From IMG/VR virus record IMGVR_UViG_3300010316_000044, positions 1 to 24,517 of that record: a stretch of DNA of 24,517 nucleotides, one strand, 5' to 3'. This document shows, in pieces, positions 1 to 7,820 of the stretch. The stretch is from a virus. Position 1 is the first letter of the stretch; every line of letters begins with the position of its first letter. The notes under the pieces were generated by a model that was not told where the DNA came from, searched no databases, and saw only the letters and a list, made by a program, of their open reading frames with translations. The position numbers and the translations under genes were made by a program.

Positions 1-1382
1 TCTACAATATATCTCCCAGACAGTTGTTTATTAACTTCGTTCACATTTGAAGATGAATCAAATTCGCTGATAGTCATATTCACTACATCACCACACGTAA
101 TATCTAATCTACCATGACCTTTTGTATTTAGGACAATGCTATTTAAGTGGTGTCTATATGCGAGTCTATTTGAAACAATATCTGAGAAGTGTTGTTCACC
201 TCTTAATTGACCACCACTTTGTTCATCATAATCTTTTACAATCAAAAATTGTTTTGCAGTTTCATCTGTAAAAGTTTGATTTATGAAATTGTTTGTATGG
301 CGATCTGACAAAGTTTCTTCTGCATCCAAATCTTGATAATTTGCACTATTTTCTGTATATTTCCATGGCGTATCTTTAAGATTAACGCTTCTTTTTAATA
401 TGTCAATGATTATTACTTTATTGTGATATCCACCACCATGCAAATCATTGAAGGTGTCAAATCTTTCAGTGTTGGTCAATTCGTAAAAATTATTCATGTG
501 TATATCAAAATAGTTTGGTGTACTTGGTATATCAATAGAATATGTGAAATCAAATTGGGTTCCATTATTGAATATATATTCGTCACTTACGAAATAGAAT
601 GCATTCGAACTCTCAAAAAATCTAAAAGAACAGGAGGGACTTGAAGTGCTATATGCTCTTGATTCAAGGAATTTCATTGCCCTTGTTGGAGTGAAATTTG
701 GTATAATAAGTCTAAGTGGTCCTTCTGTGGGTTCTACCACGATACTTTTTTCTCTTTGATCTTCGACATATACGCCACTGCCACCAATTATATTTGATGA
801 TCTTCCTGCCCTTTCGGAACCATTATTTGATAATAAATTTGTGACATTACCTATAACATCTTGCACATCACTCACCACGCTTCCTATATTAGAAATCATT
901 TCGTTTGTTATGCGACGAAATGGGGATGCTGACACACCATTATTTCCTAAGTAATATGTGGAAAAAACGTCATTGACAATATCAGATACTGTGGTTTCGT
1001 ATGCCTTTATTATTTTGTGTTTATCTGATTCAAATCTTTTGTAAGATACAAAATGAAATTTATAATAAAGACCATCATTTATTTCTGTTGTTGTAACGTT
1101 GTCAATTCTATAAAGAAACAAATCATATATCTTATTATTACCCAACACGTCTTCAACTTCAAGGTTTATTCGTTCTTCACCTCTTAAAGGATATTGTTCC
1201 AGAACACCAACTGTGTCTAGAACATCCATAGAACCTCTTATACTATCATTTTTTATTGATTCAACTATATTGAATTTCGGATTAAGTGCCGAAATTTCTA
1301 ATGGTATACTACTACCATCAACTGGATATACCATGACGCTCTTTAACGTATATTTACCAGGATATGTAACTTCATTCGTCAT
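1..1382 (-). CDS. Baseplate hub protein, gp27/gpD-like (partial, 3' end outside window)
   Basis: An uninterrupted minus-strand frame runs from ATG at 1382 to the left edge, giving about 460 visible residues. It begins MTNEVTYPGKYTLKSV. An early beta-rich section (IVESIKNDSIRGSMDVLDTVG, about residues 40-60) and a late stretch reading LDITCGDVVNMTISEFD followed by LSGRYIV resemble the hub/late-control-D fold shared by T4 gp27, P2 gpD and the VgrG N-terminus. In that family the protein is the trimeric hub joining tail tube and spike. The start overlaps the stop of the upstream small gene as ATGA, so the two are translationally coupled. It is the fourth gene of a minus-strand baseplate block with gp48 and gp53. 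T4 gp27 is 391 residues; this one is longer, so it could carry extra domains. The assignment rests on pattern and context, not on a strong motif. Confidence 0.6.
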   Translation of the reverse strand, partial: MTNEVTYPGKYTLKSVMVYPVDGSSIPLEISALNPKFNIVESIKNDSIRGSMDVLDTVGVLEQYPLRGEERINLEVEDVLGNNKIYDLFLYRIDNVTTTEINDGLYYKFHFVSYKRFESDKHKIIKAYETTVSDIVNDVFSTYYLGNNGVSASPFRRITNEMISNIGSVVSDVQDVIGNVTNLLSNNGSERAGRSSNIIGGSGVYVEDQREKSIVVEPTEGPLRLIIPNFTPTRAMKFLESRAYSTSSPSCSFRFFESSNAFYFVSDEYIFNNGTQFDFTYSIDIPSTPNYFDIHMNNFYELTNTERFDTFNDLHGGGYHNKVIIIDILKRSVNLKDTPWKYTENSANYQDLDAEETLSDRHTNNFINQTFTDETAKQFLIVKDYDEQSGGQLRGEQHFSDIVSNRLAYRHHLNSIVLNTKGHGRLDITCGDVVNMTISEFDSSSNVNEVNKQLSGRYIV

Positions 1383-1630
1383 CGTGTGATCAATTTCCTA
1401 AATTCTTTGTCTATTTGTTTGTAATATGATTTATCGACCAAAACAATTTCTCTTTTATTTTGGTTCAATTGGTTTTCATATTCATAAACTCTTACTGGTT
1501 TCCATTCTGGTGGTATTACTCTTTTTATGATAATCCTTTTACCATTTTCTGTTTCAATGATAGTCCCATCTTCTTCTCTCAAATAAAGAGTTTCGAAACT
1601 TTCTGGTGTTATTTTTACTACATCTAACAT
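1379..1630 (-). CDS. Small conserved-looking protein in baseplate operon (83 aa)
   Basis: This 83-residue protein has an ATG three bases after the gp53 stop (TAATAATG) and its TGA overlaps the ATG of the hub gene. It is mixed charged and hydrophobic, with a KRIIIKRVIPPEWKPVRVYEYE stretch in two parts (about residues 31-51), and no cysteine pairs, signal peptide or membrane segment. I do not recognise the family. Its tight position between gp53 and the hub gene argues for a role in the baseplate, as a minor component or assembly helper; that is inference from context only. Coding is supported by the conserved spacing and the two overlapping junctions. Confidence 0.7.
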   Translation of the reverse strand: MLDVVKITPESFETLYLREEDGTIIETENGKRIIIKRVIPPEWKPVRVYEYENQLNQNKREIVLVDKSYYKQIDKEFRKLITR

Positions 1631-1632
1631 TA

Positions 1633-2151
1633 TTAAACACTTTCTTGTTGAACGAAATATTCAATCCCATTTATTGTTATAACTTGTTCTGTAAAATCAG
1701 CAGGTAGATTATTCAATACATAATCGACAACAGATTCGGGTACAAAACTGGTTGGCAATTCAGGGTTATCTTTGTCTATTTCCCTATAATAATAAACAAT
1801 ATTGTCTTCTATTGTTTCATTTCTTGTCCAATCTAAAACTTTATATCCTGTTTGACCTGAAACGTCTTGATATTTATTGATTAGATATTTATTGAATTGA
1901 GCATCATCCATGGTCCAACCATAATATGGATCAATTATATTGTTTGCTAGGAGAACCAACCAAGTTGCATCTACAGTTCCATAATACAAATCTGCAATAT
2001 CTTCTGGTCTTTGACCTTCTGTAGCAGTATAAGGTAAGAAAAGTTTAGGATCACCCAAATTTTCTTCGACAAACTTGTTTCTTCTTGTTATATCTCTAAC
2101 AAAAACTTCATTATATTGTATTATTGGAAATTTTGAAAAATATTGTGACAT
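1633..2151 (-). CDS. 53: Baseplate wedge protein gp53
   Basis: This 172-residue protein starts MSQYFSKFPIIQYNEVFVRD and continues with an aromatic-rich central region (PEDIADLYYGTVDATWLVLL, then ANNIIDPYYGWTM). This is the recognisable pattern of T4 gp53, whose LysM-like domain lies in the wedge and helps join wedges around the hub. T4 gp53 is about 196 residues, so the length fits. The start is three bases after the stop of the gp48-like gene, with a CAGGA ribosome site overlapping that stop. In T4, gene 53 lies next to gene 4; here gp4 is just across the divergent promoter gap, which supports the call. Confidence 0.9.
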   Translation of the reverse strand: MSQYFSKFPIIQYNEVFVRDITRRNKFVEENLGDPKLFLPYTATEGQRPEDIADLYYGTVDATWLVLLANNIIDPYYGWTMDDAQFNKYLINKYQDVSGQTGYKVLDWTRNETIEDNIVYYYREIDKDNPELPTSFVPESVVDYVLNNLPADFTEQVITINGIEYFVQQESV

Positions 2152-2154
2152 GTT

Positions 2155-3096
2155 TTATCCTGCCCCTGCACTTATTTCTGCATCGCTCTTATAATCGTCT
2201 GCGGTATGAATATCCATTTCTGCTAATTGTATGCTCATATTAACAACAGCAGGTTTTCCACCCTTCAATATGGAAACGCCTTGTGGTGCATAATTCATGC
2301 TAAACTGTTCTACCATACATGTTTTAAAATATAAGTAATATGAGGGATCAATACCCAAGAAATATATATCAACAGTTGACGGATATCTTAACATTGCTCT
2401 TTGTATGCCACCCACATTTTGGTATTCAGGGAGAACATTTCGCTTAATCGTATTTGATATTTCTCTAATCCTATCGGACTCATTAGGCGTTCTTGGTGCC
2501 AGAACCCAATCAAATGAGTGTTTTTTCATTTCAACACCTTCAAAGGAAAGTGCCGCTTTTGGGTTTATTGTGGAACCGAAACCAGCATCCACATTTCTTG
2601 CAACATTTGGTCCGAATGAGTCTAAACCCTTTCTCAGTAAAAAGTTTGCACTTCTTCCAAGATCACCAGCAATAGAATCCATTGAAAATTGACCGCCTGA
2701 TATAGCATTCGCCACATCAGCACCATTTGGAAGTGCATCTCTCAACGCACTATGCAAACCAGCGATCATATTTTCGCCACCTCTTTCTGAACCAGCAGCG
2801 CCAGCAGCACCAGTAGAAATCAAATCACCAAATGTGCCCTGATCAAATCTTTGTACACGCATAGAAAATGAATCTTGTATGCTATTTGGAATAGGTAATA
2901 GAATTGAACTTCCAATATTAGCAGTTGATCTTTGCTCGGTTAGCAATCCTCTTGTCGCCTGATATTCATAGTTTCTAAATATCATAAGCAACCCATGAGG
3001 ACCAATGTCTTCTGGGAATGATAAATTGTTTGCGTAATTTCTTGTAGTGTTTCTTCTTATTTCAACACTAGGTGGTAATGATTGATTTATCGCCAT
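2155..3096 (-). CDS. 48: Baseplate tail-tube cap protein, gp48-like
   Basis: This 313-residue protein is the first gene of the minus-strand baseplate block. The N-terminus (PSVEIRRNTTRNYANNLSFP) is followed by a region on membrane-free, glycine/alanine-rich residues (about 90-150), and the C-terminal half carries a tail-tube-like domain (KKHSFDWVLAPRTPNESDRI, then YPSTVDIYFLG, then NMSIQLAEMDIHTADDY). That ending is typical of the gp48/gp54 group that caps the hub and starts tube polymerisation. T4 gp48 is 364 and gp54 320 residues, so gp54 cannot be excluded. Translation starts after an AAAGG site, and transcription probably starts from the late promoter at 3132-3139. Confidence 0.72.
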   Translation of the reverse strand: MAINQSLPPSVEIRRNTTRNYANNLSFPEDIGPHGLLMIFRNYEYQATRGLLTEQRSTANIGSSILLPIPNSIQDSFSMRVQRFDQGTFGDLISTGAAGAAGSERGGENMIAGLHSALRDALPNGADVANAISGGQFSMDSIAGDLGRSANFLLRKGLDSFGPNVARNVDAGFGSTINPKAALSFEGVEMKKHSFDWVLAPRTPNESDRIREISNTIKRNVLPEYQNVGGIQRAMLRYPSTVDIYFLGIDPSYYLYFKTCMVEQFSMNYAPQGVSILKGGKPAVVNMSIQLAEMDIHTADDYKSDAEISAGAG

Positions 3097-3106
3097 GAAA
3101 AACCTT

Positions 3107-3114
3107 TATAAATA
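3107..3114 (+). promoter_or_regulatory. T4-type late promoter for gp4 operon
   Basis: The exact octamer TATAAATA lies 45 bases before the gp4 ATG. It is the -10 element recognised in T4 by RNA polymerase with the gp55 late sigma and needs no -35. Start of RNA is expected six or seven bases after it, near 3120. The plus-strand genes 4 to tape measure lie downstream with no other promoter seen, so this site probably serves the whole block. Confidence 0.75.
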
Positions 3115-3131
3115 TGATTAGATACTATTGT

Positions 3132-3139
3132 TATTTATA
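3132..3139 (-). promoter_or_regulatory. T4-type late promoter for gp48-gp53-hub operon
   Basis: TATTTATA on the plus strand reads TATAAATA on the minus strand, 36 bases before the gp48 ATG. RNA should start near 3125 and run left. It points into the opposing late promoter at 3107-3114, with only 17 bp between the two octamers. Confidence 0.72.
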
Positions 3140-3158
3140 ATAAAAAGTGAGAATAAAA

Positions 3159-3617
3159 ATGGCATATAGAGGTAAATTTAGACCAAATAATCCTGAGAAA
3201 TACAAGGGCGATCCGACTAAAATAACATACCGATCATTATGGGAATTAAAATTTTTTCGTTTTGTAGATGAACATCCTGACGTGATATGGTGGCAAAGCG
3301 AAGAAATTGTTGTGCCGTATATTTCACCAATTGATAATAAATATCATAGATATTATCCTGATGTCATTTTGAAAAAAAGAGTTAGTGATAATAAATACGA
3401 AATATTGATGATCGAAATTAAACCAGATAAACAGACAAGACCGCCGGATATTAGAAATAAAAACAAAACACCTACAGGTAGAATTTCCACTAGATACCTT
3501 AAAGAAGTAAAAACATACGGTATAAATGAAGCAAAGTGGAATGCAGCAAAAAAGTATTGTAATGAAAGAGGATGGCATTTCAGAATTATGACGGAAAATC
3601 ATTTAGGAATTAAGTAA
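3159..3617 (+). CDS. 4: Head completion protein gp4
   Basis: The 152-residue product starts MAYRGKFRPNNPEKYKGDPT and continues ITYRSLWELKFFRFVDEHP, closely matching what I recall of T4 gp4 (MAYSGKF, KYKGDPTK, YRSSWELKF). The family has a nuclease-like fold; in T4 gp4 acts after packaging to complete the head so that a tail can join. The core has EEIVVPY, YYPDVIL and LMIEIKP, consistent with a PD-(D/E)xK arrangement (PD, then ExK). An in-frame GTG at 3147 would add four residues, but the family start is MAY, so I choose the ATG at 3159. It begins the plus-strand tail block. Confidence 0.92.
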   Translation: MAYRGKFRPNNPEKYKGDPTKITYRSLWELKFFRFVDEHPDVIWWQSEEIVVPYISPIDNKYHRYYPDVILKKRVSDNKYEILMIEIKPDKQTRPPDIRNKNKTPTGRISTRYLKEVKTYGINEAKWNAAKKYCNERGWHFRIMTENHLGIK

Positions 3618-3621
3618 AAAT

Positions 3622-4224
3622 ATGGCAACTACATTCGAAAATATTTTGAATAGAGCAAAACAACAAGGCGTTTCTGACAAAAAATCAGAAGAATCCATTA
3701 AGTGGTTTCGAAACTCTATTAGAAAAACTGCCATAAGTCCTTCAAGAATTATACGTGAAGAAAGAGATAGTCTTGTCAATTCTTGGACAAATGTCGCGAT
3801 AGGCAAAATGTATTTCGCATATTATGATCCAAAACACAAAAAGACATTACCATATTATGACACTTTTCCTCTAGTCATTCCTATAGTAAAATACAAAGAT
3901 GGTTTTCTTGGTTTAAATTTACACTATCTTCCACCTGTACTAAGAGCGAAACTATTGGATCAACTTTACGACACACTTAACAATGACCGTTTTGATGAAA
4001 AAACTAAAATGCGTATTACATACGGCATACTCAAAACCGCTTCTTCAAATCCATGGTATAAACCATGTGTGAAAAGATATCTGGGAAAACATTTTAGATC
4101 AAGATTTGTTAGATTACAACCAGAAAATTGGACACCAGCAGTATTTTTGCCAACAGAGTCTTTCGAAAAGGCAACAAGAAAAACTGTATGGGCAGATTCA
4201 AGAAGAATTATAAGAGAAAGTTAA
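3622..4224 (+). CDS. Unassigned virion-cluster protein (200 aa)
   Basis: This 200-residue basic protein follows gp4 by four bases. Visible marks are YFAYYDPKHKKTLPYYDTFP (about 69-88), a LGLNLHYLPP stretch near 103-112, and NPWYKPCVKRYLGKHFRSRF near 146-165, with an aromatic, arginine-rich C-terminus (VWADSRRIIRES). This looks like a conserved myovirus family I have seen next to structural genes, but I cannot name its function. In T4 gene 2 (DNA end protector) neighbours gene 4, so gp2-like is one possibility, unconfirmed. Its basic nature would suit DNA or capsid-vertex contact. No membrane segment or enzyme motif is seen. Confidence 0.8.
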   Translation: MATTFENILNRAKQQGVSDKKSEESIKWFRNSIRKTAISPSRIIREERDSLVNSWTNVAIGKMYFAYYDPKHKKTLPYYDTFPLVIPIVKYKDGFLGLNLHYLPPVLRAKLLDQLYDTLNNDRFDEKTKMRITYGILKTASSNPWYKPCVKRYLGKHFRSRFVRLQPENWTPAVFLPTESFEKATRKTVWADSRRIIRES

Positions 4225-4227
4225 CAA

Positions 4228-4989
4228 ATGGCGTTCAATATTCAAGAATTTAAATCAAGAATGGACCGTTATGGCGGTCCTGCAAGAACAAACCTTTTTA
4301 TGGTAGAATTGGCAGCACCCAATGACTCAAATGTTCCTATGCCTAGTAGAGATTTGAGATTTTTCTGTAAAACAGCAACAATACCAAGCATAACAATTGA
4401 AACAACAGATTATAAACCTAACAACATAGGGTTATCTCAGTCAATGCCAACAGGCATTTCTAATGATGCAGTAGAATGTGTTTTTATGCTTGATAGCAAC
4501 CACCAAGTGCTTTCATTTTTCCATGAATGGATGCAAAACATTGTCAACTACGACACATCAAACGGTTTATTTTCACCAAATGCTAGAGATGCCGACCAAT
4601 TGCCTTATGAGATAAATTACAAAAAAGGTGCAAATGGTTATTCAATGAGAATGATCATAAAAATGTTTTCTGTCCATGATTCATCTTTGATATATGAATG
4701 TGTTCTTGAAAATGCATACCCTAAGACAGTAGGATCATTGAGTCTTTCATGGGAAGAAAATGATACACCAGCAACACTGCCTGTTAGTTTTTCATATAGC
4801 GAAATGAAAATGAGTGGAACCAGACCAAGTAATAATGCGCTTGCAAGTCCTAGGGGTGTTGGTGGGGTGGATTTCTTTACTTCTGTAGGCGAAACAGTCC
4901 AAACAATATCAACAAACCTACAAACATCTGTCAATAGATTCACGACTGTTGCGAACAATGCGATTTCACCATTTACACGATTTTTTTAA
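4228..4989 (+). CDS. Tail-tube-fold baseplate protein (gp54/gp19-like)
   Basis: This 253-residue protein follows the previous stop by three bases. It starts MAFNIQEFKSRMDRYGGPAR and then NLFMVELAAP, with DLRFFCKTATIPSITIETTD, a line typical of tail-tube-fold proteins (short helix, beta strand, then the K-x-A-xx-P-x-I-xxE element). The middle (HQVLSFFHEWMQNIVNYDT) and the late CVLENAYPKTVGSLSLSWEE also fit the gp19/gp54 family. In T4 gp54 sits on the gp48 cap and starts tube assembly; gp19 itself is the major tube and is shorter (163 residues). Length and position before gp26 favour an initiator or baseplate role over the main tube. The last 50 residues are Thr/Asn-rich. Confidence 0.65.
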   Translation: MAFNIQEFKSRMDRYGGPARTNLFMVELAAPNDSNVPMPSRDLRFFCKTATIPSITIETTDYKPNNIGLSQSMPTGISNDAVECVFMLDSNHQVLSFFHEWMQNIVNYDTSNGLFSPNARDADQLPYEINYKKGANGYSMRMIIKMFSVHDSSLIYECVLENAYPKTVGSLSLSWEENDTPATLPVSFSYSEMKMSGTRPSNNALASPRGVGGVDFFTSVGETVQTISTNLQTSVNRFTTVANNAISPFTRFF

Positions 4990-5007
4990 TAATTGAAAGG
5001 AATAATT

Positions 5008-5706
5008 ATGTCACTACCTAAAATTCAATCTCCTATATTTGAAATGATGCAACCATCAACAGGCAAAAATATTAAATACAGACCATTCACCGTAAAAGAA
5101 GAAAAAATTCTTTTGATAGCACAAGAAACGAATGACATTGATCAAGCAATTTTATCAATAAAGCAAATTGTTAATAATTGCCTGATAGACTGCAACATTG
5201 ATAAACTATCAATGTTCGATTTGGAATATGTTCTATTAACACTAAGATCAAAATCAGTTGATAACAACGCAGAATTTGTAATAAAAGACCCTGATACTAA
5301 TGAAAGTGTAAAACTTCAATTAGATTTAAATGATGTTGTTTTAACTAAAGATGAAAAACACACAAACGAAATAAAGATAAATGATGAATTTGTTTTATAT
5401 ATGAGATATCCAACAATAAACGAATTTTTGGATGTTGTAAAAAGTAAAAGTGACCCACAAGTATCATTTAACGTAATGGTTTCTTGTATGGACAAATTGG
5501 CATCAGAGGATGAAGTTTTCAAATTTGATGAATACACACAAGAAGAAAAAGAAGCCTTTATTGATGATTTAGATGCGAATGTAGTCAAACAAATAAACAC
5601 TTTTTTCGATACTACCCCCAAATTGCGCCACGAAATGAAATATATAAACTCAAACAAAGAAGAAAAAACATTCGTGATAGAAGGAATGGAAACTTTTTTT
5701 ATCTAA
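5008..5706 (+). CDS. 26: Baseplate hub assembly protein gp26
   Basis: The 232-residue product starts MSLPKIQSPIFEMMQPSTGK and then KYRPFTVKEEKILL, the signature opening of the T4 gp26 family (T4_baseplate; T4 gp26 is 208 residues). An upstream in-frame TTG at 4993 would add five residues; the ATG at 5008 has an AAAGGA site at the right distance and is preferred. The last codons are ACT TTT TTT ATC TAA, giving a T TTT TTT heptamer two codons before the stop. The next ORF starts inside this stop codon (TAATG) in the -1 frame. In T4, genes 26 and 51 are needed to build the hub. Confidence 0.85.
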   Translation: MSLPKIQSPIFEMMQPSTGKNIKYRPFTVKEEKILLIAQETNDIDQAILSIKQIVNNCLIDCNIDKLSMFDLEYVLLTLRSKSVDNNAEFVIKDPDTNESVKLQLDLNDVVLTKDEKHTNEIKINDEFVLYMRYPTINEFLDVVKSKSDPQVSFNVMVSCMDKLASEDEVFKFDEYTQEEKEAFIDDLDANVVKQINTFFDTTPKLRHEMKYINSNKEEKTFVIEGMETFFI

Positions 5707-5708
5707 TG
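5693..5708 (+). promoter_or_regulatory. Candidate -1 ribosomal frameshift site at end of gene 26
   Basis: Seven T residues (5694-5700) sit in the gp26 frame as T TTT TTT, a perfect X XXY YYZ heptamer. After a -1 slip the next codons are TAT CTA ATG, with no stop before the following 57-codon ORF, so a gp26-gp51 fusion can be made. Without the slip, the TAATG overlap allows reinitiation. Both routes couple the two proteins. Confidence 0.5.
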
Positions 5709-5879
5709 CTGTGTCATATGAATTTGGGAATGTATTATCAAATGATATTCGCATTGGCACAGCACCACAAATATCAGATTTCAGAAATAGAAAACCTTAT
5801 ACCATATGAAAGAGATGTATACTTTGCCATGTTAGTTGAATATCTTAAAAAAGTAGAAGAAAGTAAAAATAGGAAGTAA
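5706..5879 (+). CDS. 51: gp51-like small protein downstream of gp26 (57 aa), possibly made by -1 frameshift
   Basis: This 57-codon ORF in the -1 frame relative to gp26 starts at ATG 5706, sharing one base with the gp26 stop. A second ATG at 5718 is possible. It reads MLCHMNLGMYYQMIFALAQH, then HKYQISEIENLIPYERDVYF, then AMLVEYLKKVEESKNRK: all helical, with the 'E-I-E-x-L-x-P-x-E-R-x-x-Y' pattern typical of small tail-assembly proteins. In T4, gene 51 lies directly after 26 and is needed for hub assembly. The gene order chaperone / overlapping chaperone / tape measure copies the G/GT/H order of lambda-like tails. It ends two bases before the next ATG and carries that gene's AGGAAG ribosome site. 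Confidence 0.65.
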   Translation: MLCHMNLGMYYQMIFALAQHHKYQISEIENLIPYERDVYFAMLVEYLKKVEESKNRK

Positions 5880-5881
5880 AA

Positions 5882-7792
5882 ATGGCAGATTCGGAAAAGG
5901 AATTAATTGACCGTATAAAAGCAGAAGGTCAATTAACAAGAAATACAGGAACAAATTCAATCAAGTCTATCAATTCAAGACTTGATAAATTTTCTGTTGT
6001 TTTTTCTTCTATAGAAACTAATCTAATGCAACAAACTAAAATGATGGAAGACACATTAAAGTTGCAATTAGAAAGCAATGAAACATCAAAAAGAATGGAA
6101 CAACTTGCAAAGTTGAATAGAGAGCAATCACCACAAGGCAATCCATCACCCTCACCAATCCCACCAAGCAATGCACCAGACGCTGCAAAAAAAGGAATAT
6201 TTTCAATGCTAGGTGGCATACTGGCATCTTTTCCAACGGGGTTCATGGCAACAGCGGGTGGACTTACAGCATTAAAAATGTCACCATTCACATTTGCCAG
6301 ATTTTTGGTACGTGGTGGTTTGCTTCTTTCTATAGCACCATTAATAGGAGAATTCGTAGGTGATTTTGTAGGACAGACACTTTCCAATTTTGAATTCGAT
6401 CAAGAGACAGTAAATAATATTGTACCGACAGCAGAAAGAACTGCAATGTTTGGTGCGTTTGGCGCAGCACTAGGAAAACGTTTCATTATACCAGGAATGT
6501 TGGCAGGATTAGCATCATCGCTATCAGAAGAACTTTTAACAATGATGGGGTTCACAGAAGAAGAAATGCAAAGACAAGTAGATTTGTTTGGGCAGGAAAT
6601 TTCTATTGATGATTTAACCGGAACTGGTCTTGCAGTAGGATCACTTGTCGCATATAAATTGTTTAGATCAAAATTATTAACAAATGTGTCTAGACTTCGT
6701 TTGGGTGTGGCAGGTGCTGTACTTGGAATATATATGGCATATGGTGATGAAGCGAAAGAATATCTATCAGATAATGTTGGGTTGCCAAGTGGGTTTGCTG
6801 ACATGGCAGTTGATGGGTTAGCATTTGCAGCAACAGGCGCTTCTTTGGGCAGAATGTTTGGTCCAATTGGAATGATTGCTGGTGCTGCGATAGGTCTTGC
6901 GGTAGGTTTTGGGTGGAATTTATATGACTGGATGGTAGATGCGAGAGATAGAACAACAGATAAGTTTTTAAATGAATTGGATGATTTGAGTGATGTATTG
7001 GACAGAGCGGCAAGTGGCGAAGAAATACCAGAAGAAGAAAGAAGAAGACTTGCGATACAAGCATCAGAAGGACAAAGATTAGGTCAAACACTAAGACCGC
7101 AGGAAGACTTAGATGCAATCGCGCAAGTCACAGAAGAAGCTAGACAGGCATTAGCAGCACAACCATTAAAACCCGAAGGAGTGTCACGGGATCAGTTAGA
7201 CAGAAGAGTCGAATTGGCACTGAGTGGTGATAGTCAAGCAATGAGTGAGTTACTTGATTGGGCAAGAGCAAACGAAGAAATGAGAGGTAGTATTAGTAGG
7301 TGGTGGAACCCTGATTCAGAATCTTACGTACAAGACCTTCTTGATGGTCTTATATTAACAAATCCAAACTTATTAATGGACCAAAATGCTATGAGTGAAT
7401 GGACACGCATAATCGAAAATGCAATGTCAGAAACTCCAATAATCGAAAATGTAATGCCAGAAACTCCAATAGCAACAAACCAAGTACCAATATTCCCCAC
7501 AACATTTGCAGAACAAGAATTACCAGAAGTAAATTTGCCTTCTTTATATGAGAATAACCCATTTTTAAATAATTTGGAGGAATATGAAATGGGAAAATAT
7601 GGAAGATTGTTAAATGAAATTGAAAGGGCGGCAACTGAAAGCGAACGTCCTACAACTGTATTGGTGAATGCACCTACTACTTATGGACCAAGATACACAA
7701 ATGTTCAAGGTGGAACGAATGTGCAATCAAACTCCGTATATGGTGGTGGTGGTGGATCACTAAATCACGGTTTACCAAGTAACGTAAAATAA
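5882..7792 (+). CDS. Tape-measure-like tail protein (636 aa)
   Basis: The product begins with about 85 charged residues forecast as coiled coil (SRLDKFSVVFSSIETNLMQQ onward), then a Pro/Ser-rich linker (about 85-100), then several long hydrophobic, Gly/Ala-rich segments (about 103-165, 190-220, 245-290, 305-350), then an acidic helical region and a Thr/Asn/Gly-rich tail with GGGGGS. The hydrophobic middle, large size and site directly after the gp26/gp51 pair all fit a tail length tape measure; T4 gp29 is 590 residues. Sequence likeness to gp29 is not obvious to me, so the call rests on architecture and order. A 30-bp tandem repeat lies in its late part. Its TAA runs into the palindrome at 7793. 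Confidence 0.6.
   Translation: MADSEKELIDRIKAEGQLTRNTGTNSIKSINSRLDKFSVVFSSIETNLMQQTKMMEDTLKLQLESNETSKRMEQLAKLNREQSPQGNPSPSPIPPSNAPDAAKKGIFSMLGGILASFPTGFMATAGGLTALKMSPFTFARFLVRGGLLLSIAPLIGEFVGDFVGQTLSNFEFDQETVNNIVPTAERTAMFGAFGAALGKRFIIPGMLAGLASSLSEELLTMMGFTEEEMQRQVDLFGQEISIDDLTGTGLAVGSLVAYKLFRSKLLTNVSRLRLGVAGAVLGIYMAYGDEAKEYLSDNVGLPSGFADMAVDGLAFAATGASLGRMFGPIGMIAGAAIGLAVGFGWNLYDWMVDARDRTTDKFLNELDDLSDVLDRAASGEEIPEEERRRLAIQASEGQRLGQTLRPQEDLDAIAQVTEEARQALAAQPLKPEGVSRDQLDRRVELALSGDSQAMSELLDWARANEEMRGSISRWWNPDSESYVQDLLDGLILTNPNLLMDQNAMSEWTRIIENAMSETPIIENVMPETPIATNQVPIFPTTFAEQELPEVNLPSLYENNPFLNNLEEYEMGKYGRLLNEIERAATESERPTTVLVNAPTTYGPRYTNVQGGTNVQSNSVYGGGGGSLNHGLPSNVK
7411..7470 (+). repeat. Two-copy 30-bp in-frame tandem repeat
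   Basis: Positions 7411-7440 and 7441-7470 are the same 30-bp unit with two C/T differences. They encode two copies of a ten-residue unit containing IIEN, a Met, and ETP. The repeat keeps the reading frame, so it lengthens the tape-measure-like protein without breaking it. Confidence 0.85.
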
Positions 7793-7818
7793 AAAAGGGG
7801 GTCATATGACCCCCTTTT
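7793..7818. terminator. Bidirectional terminator between convergent genes
   Basis: This is a perfect 26-bp palindrome: AAAA, GGGGG, TCAT / ATGA, CCCCC, TTTT, with CATATG at the centre. Either strand gives a GC-rich stem preceded by A and followed by T, the form of an intrinsic terminator. It begins directly after the tape-measure stop and ends two bases before the hsp20 stop (7821). Confidence 0.88.
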
Positions 7819-7820
7819 CT

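Noticed and set aside
423-644. 73-aa plus-strand ORF
   Set aside because: It lies wholly inside the open hub-protein frame on the minus strand, has no ribosome site or promoter, and its composition is that of an antisense shadow.
4981-4995. Second run of seven T at the end of the tail-tube-fold gene, as a frameshift site
   Set aside because: In the reading frame it is A TTT TTT T, not an X XXY YYZ heptamer, and the -1 frame gives only a short tail before a stop.
6690-7118. 142-aa minus-strand ORF rich in Leu, His and Ser
   Set aside because: It is antisense to the tape-measure-like gene; its odd composition comes from reversed GAA/GCA-rich codons.
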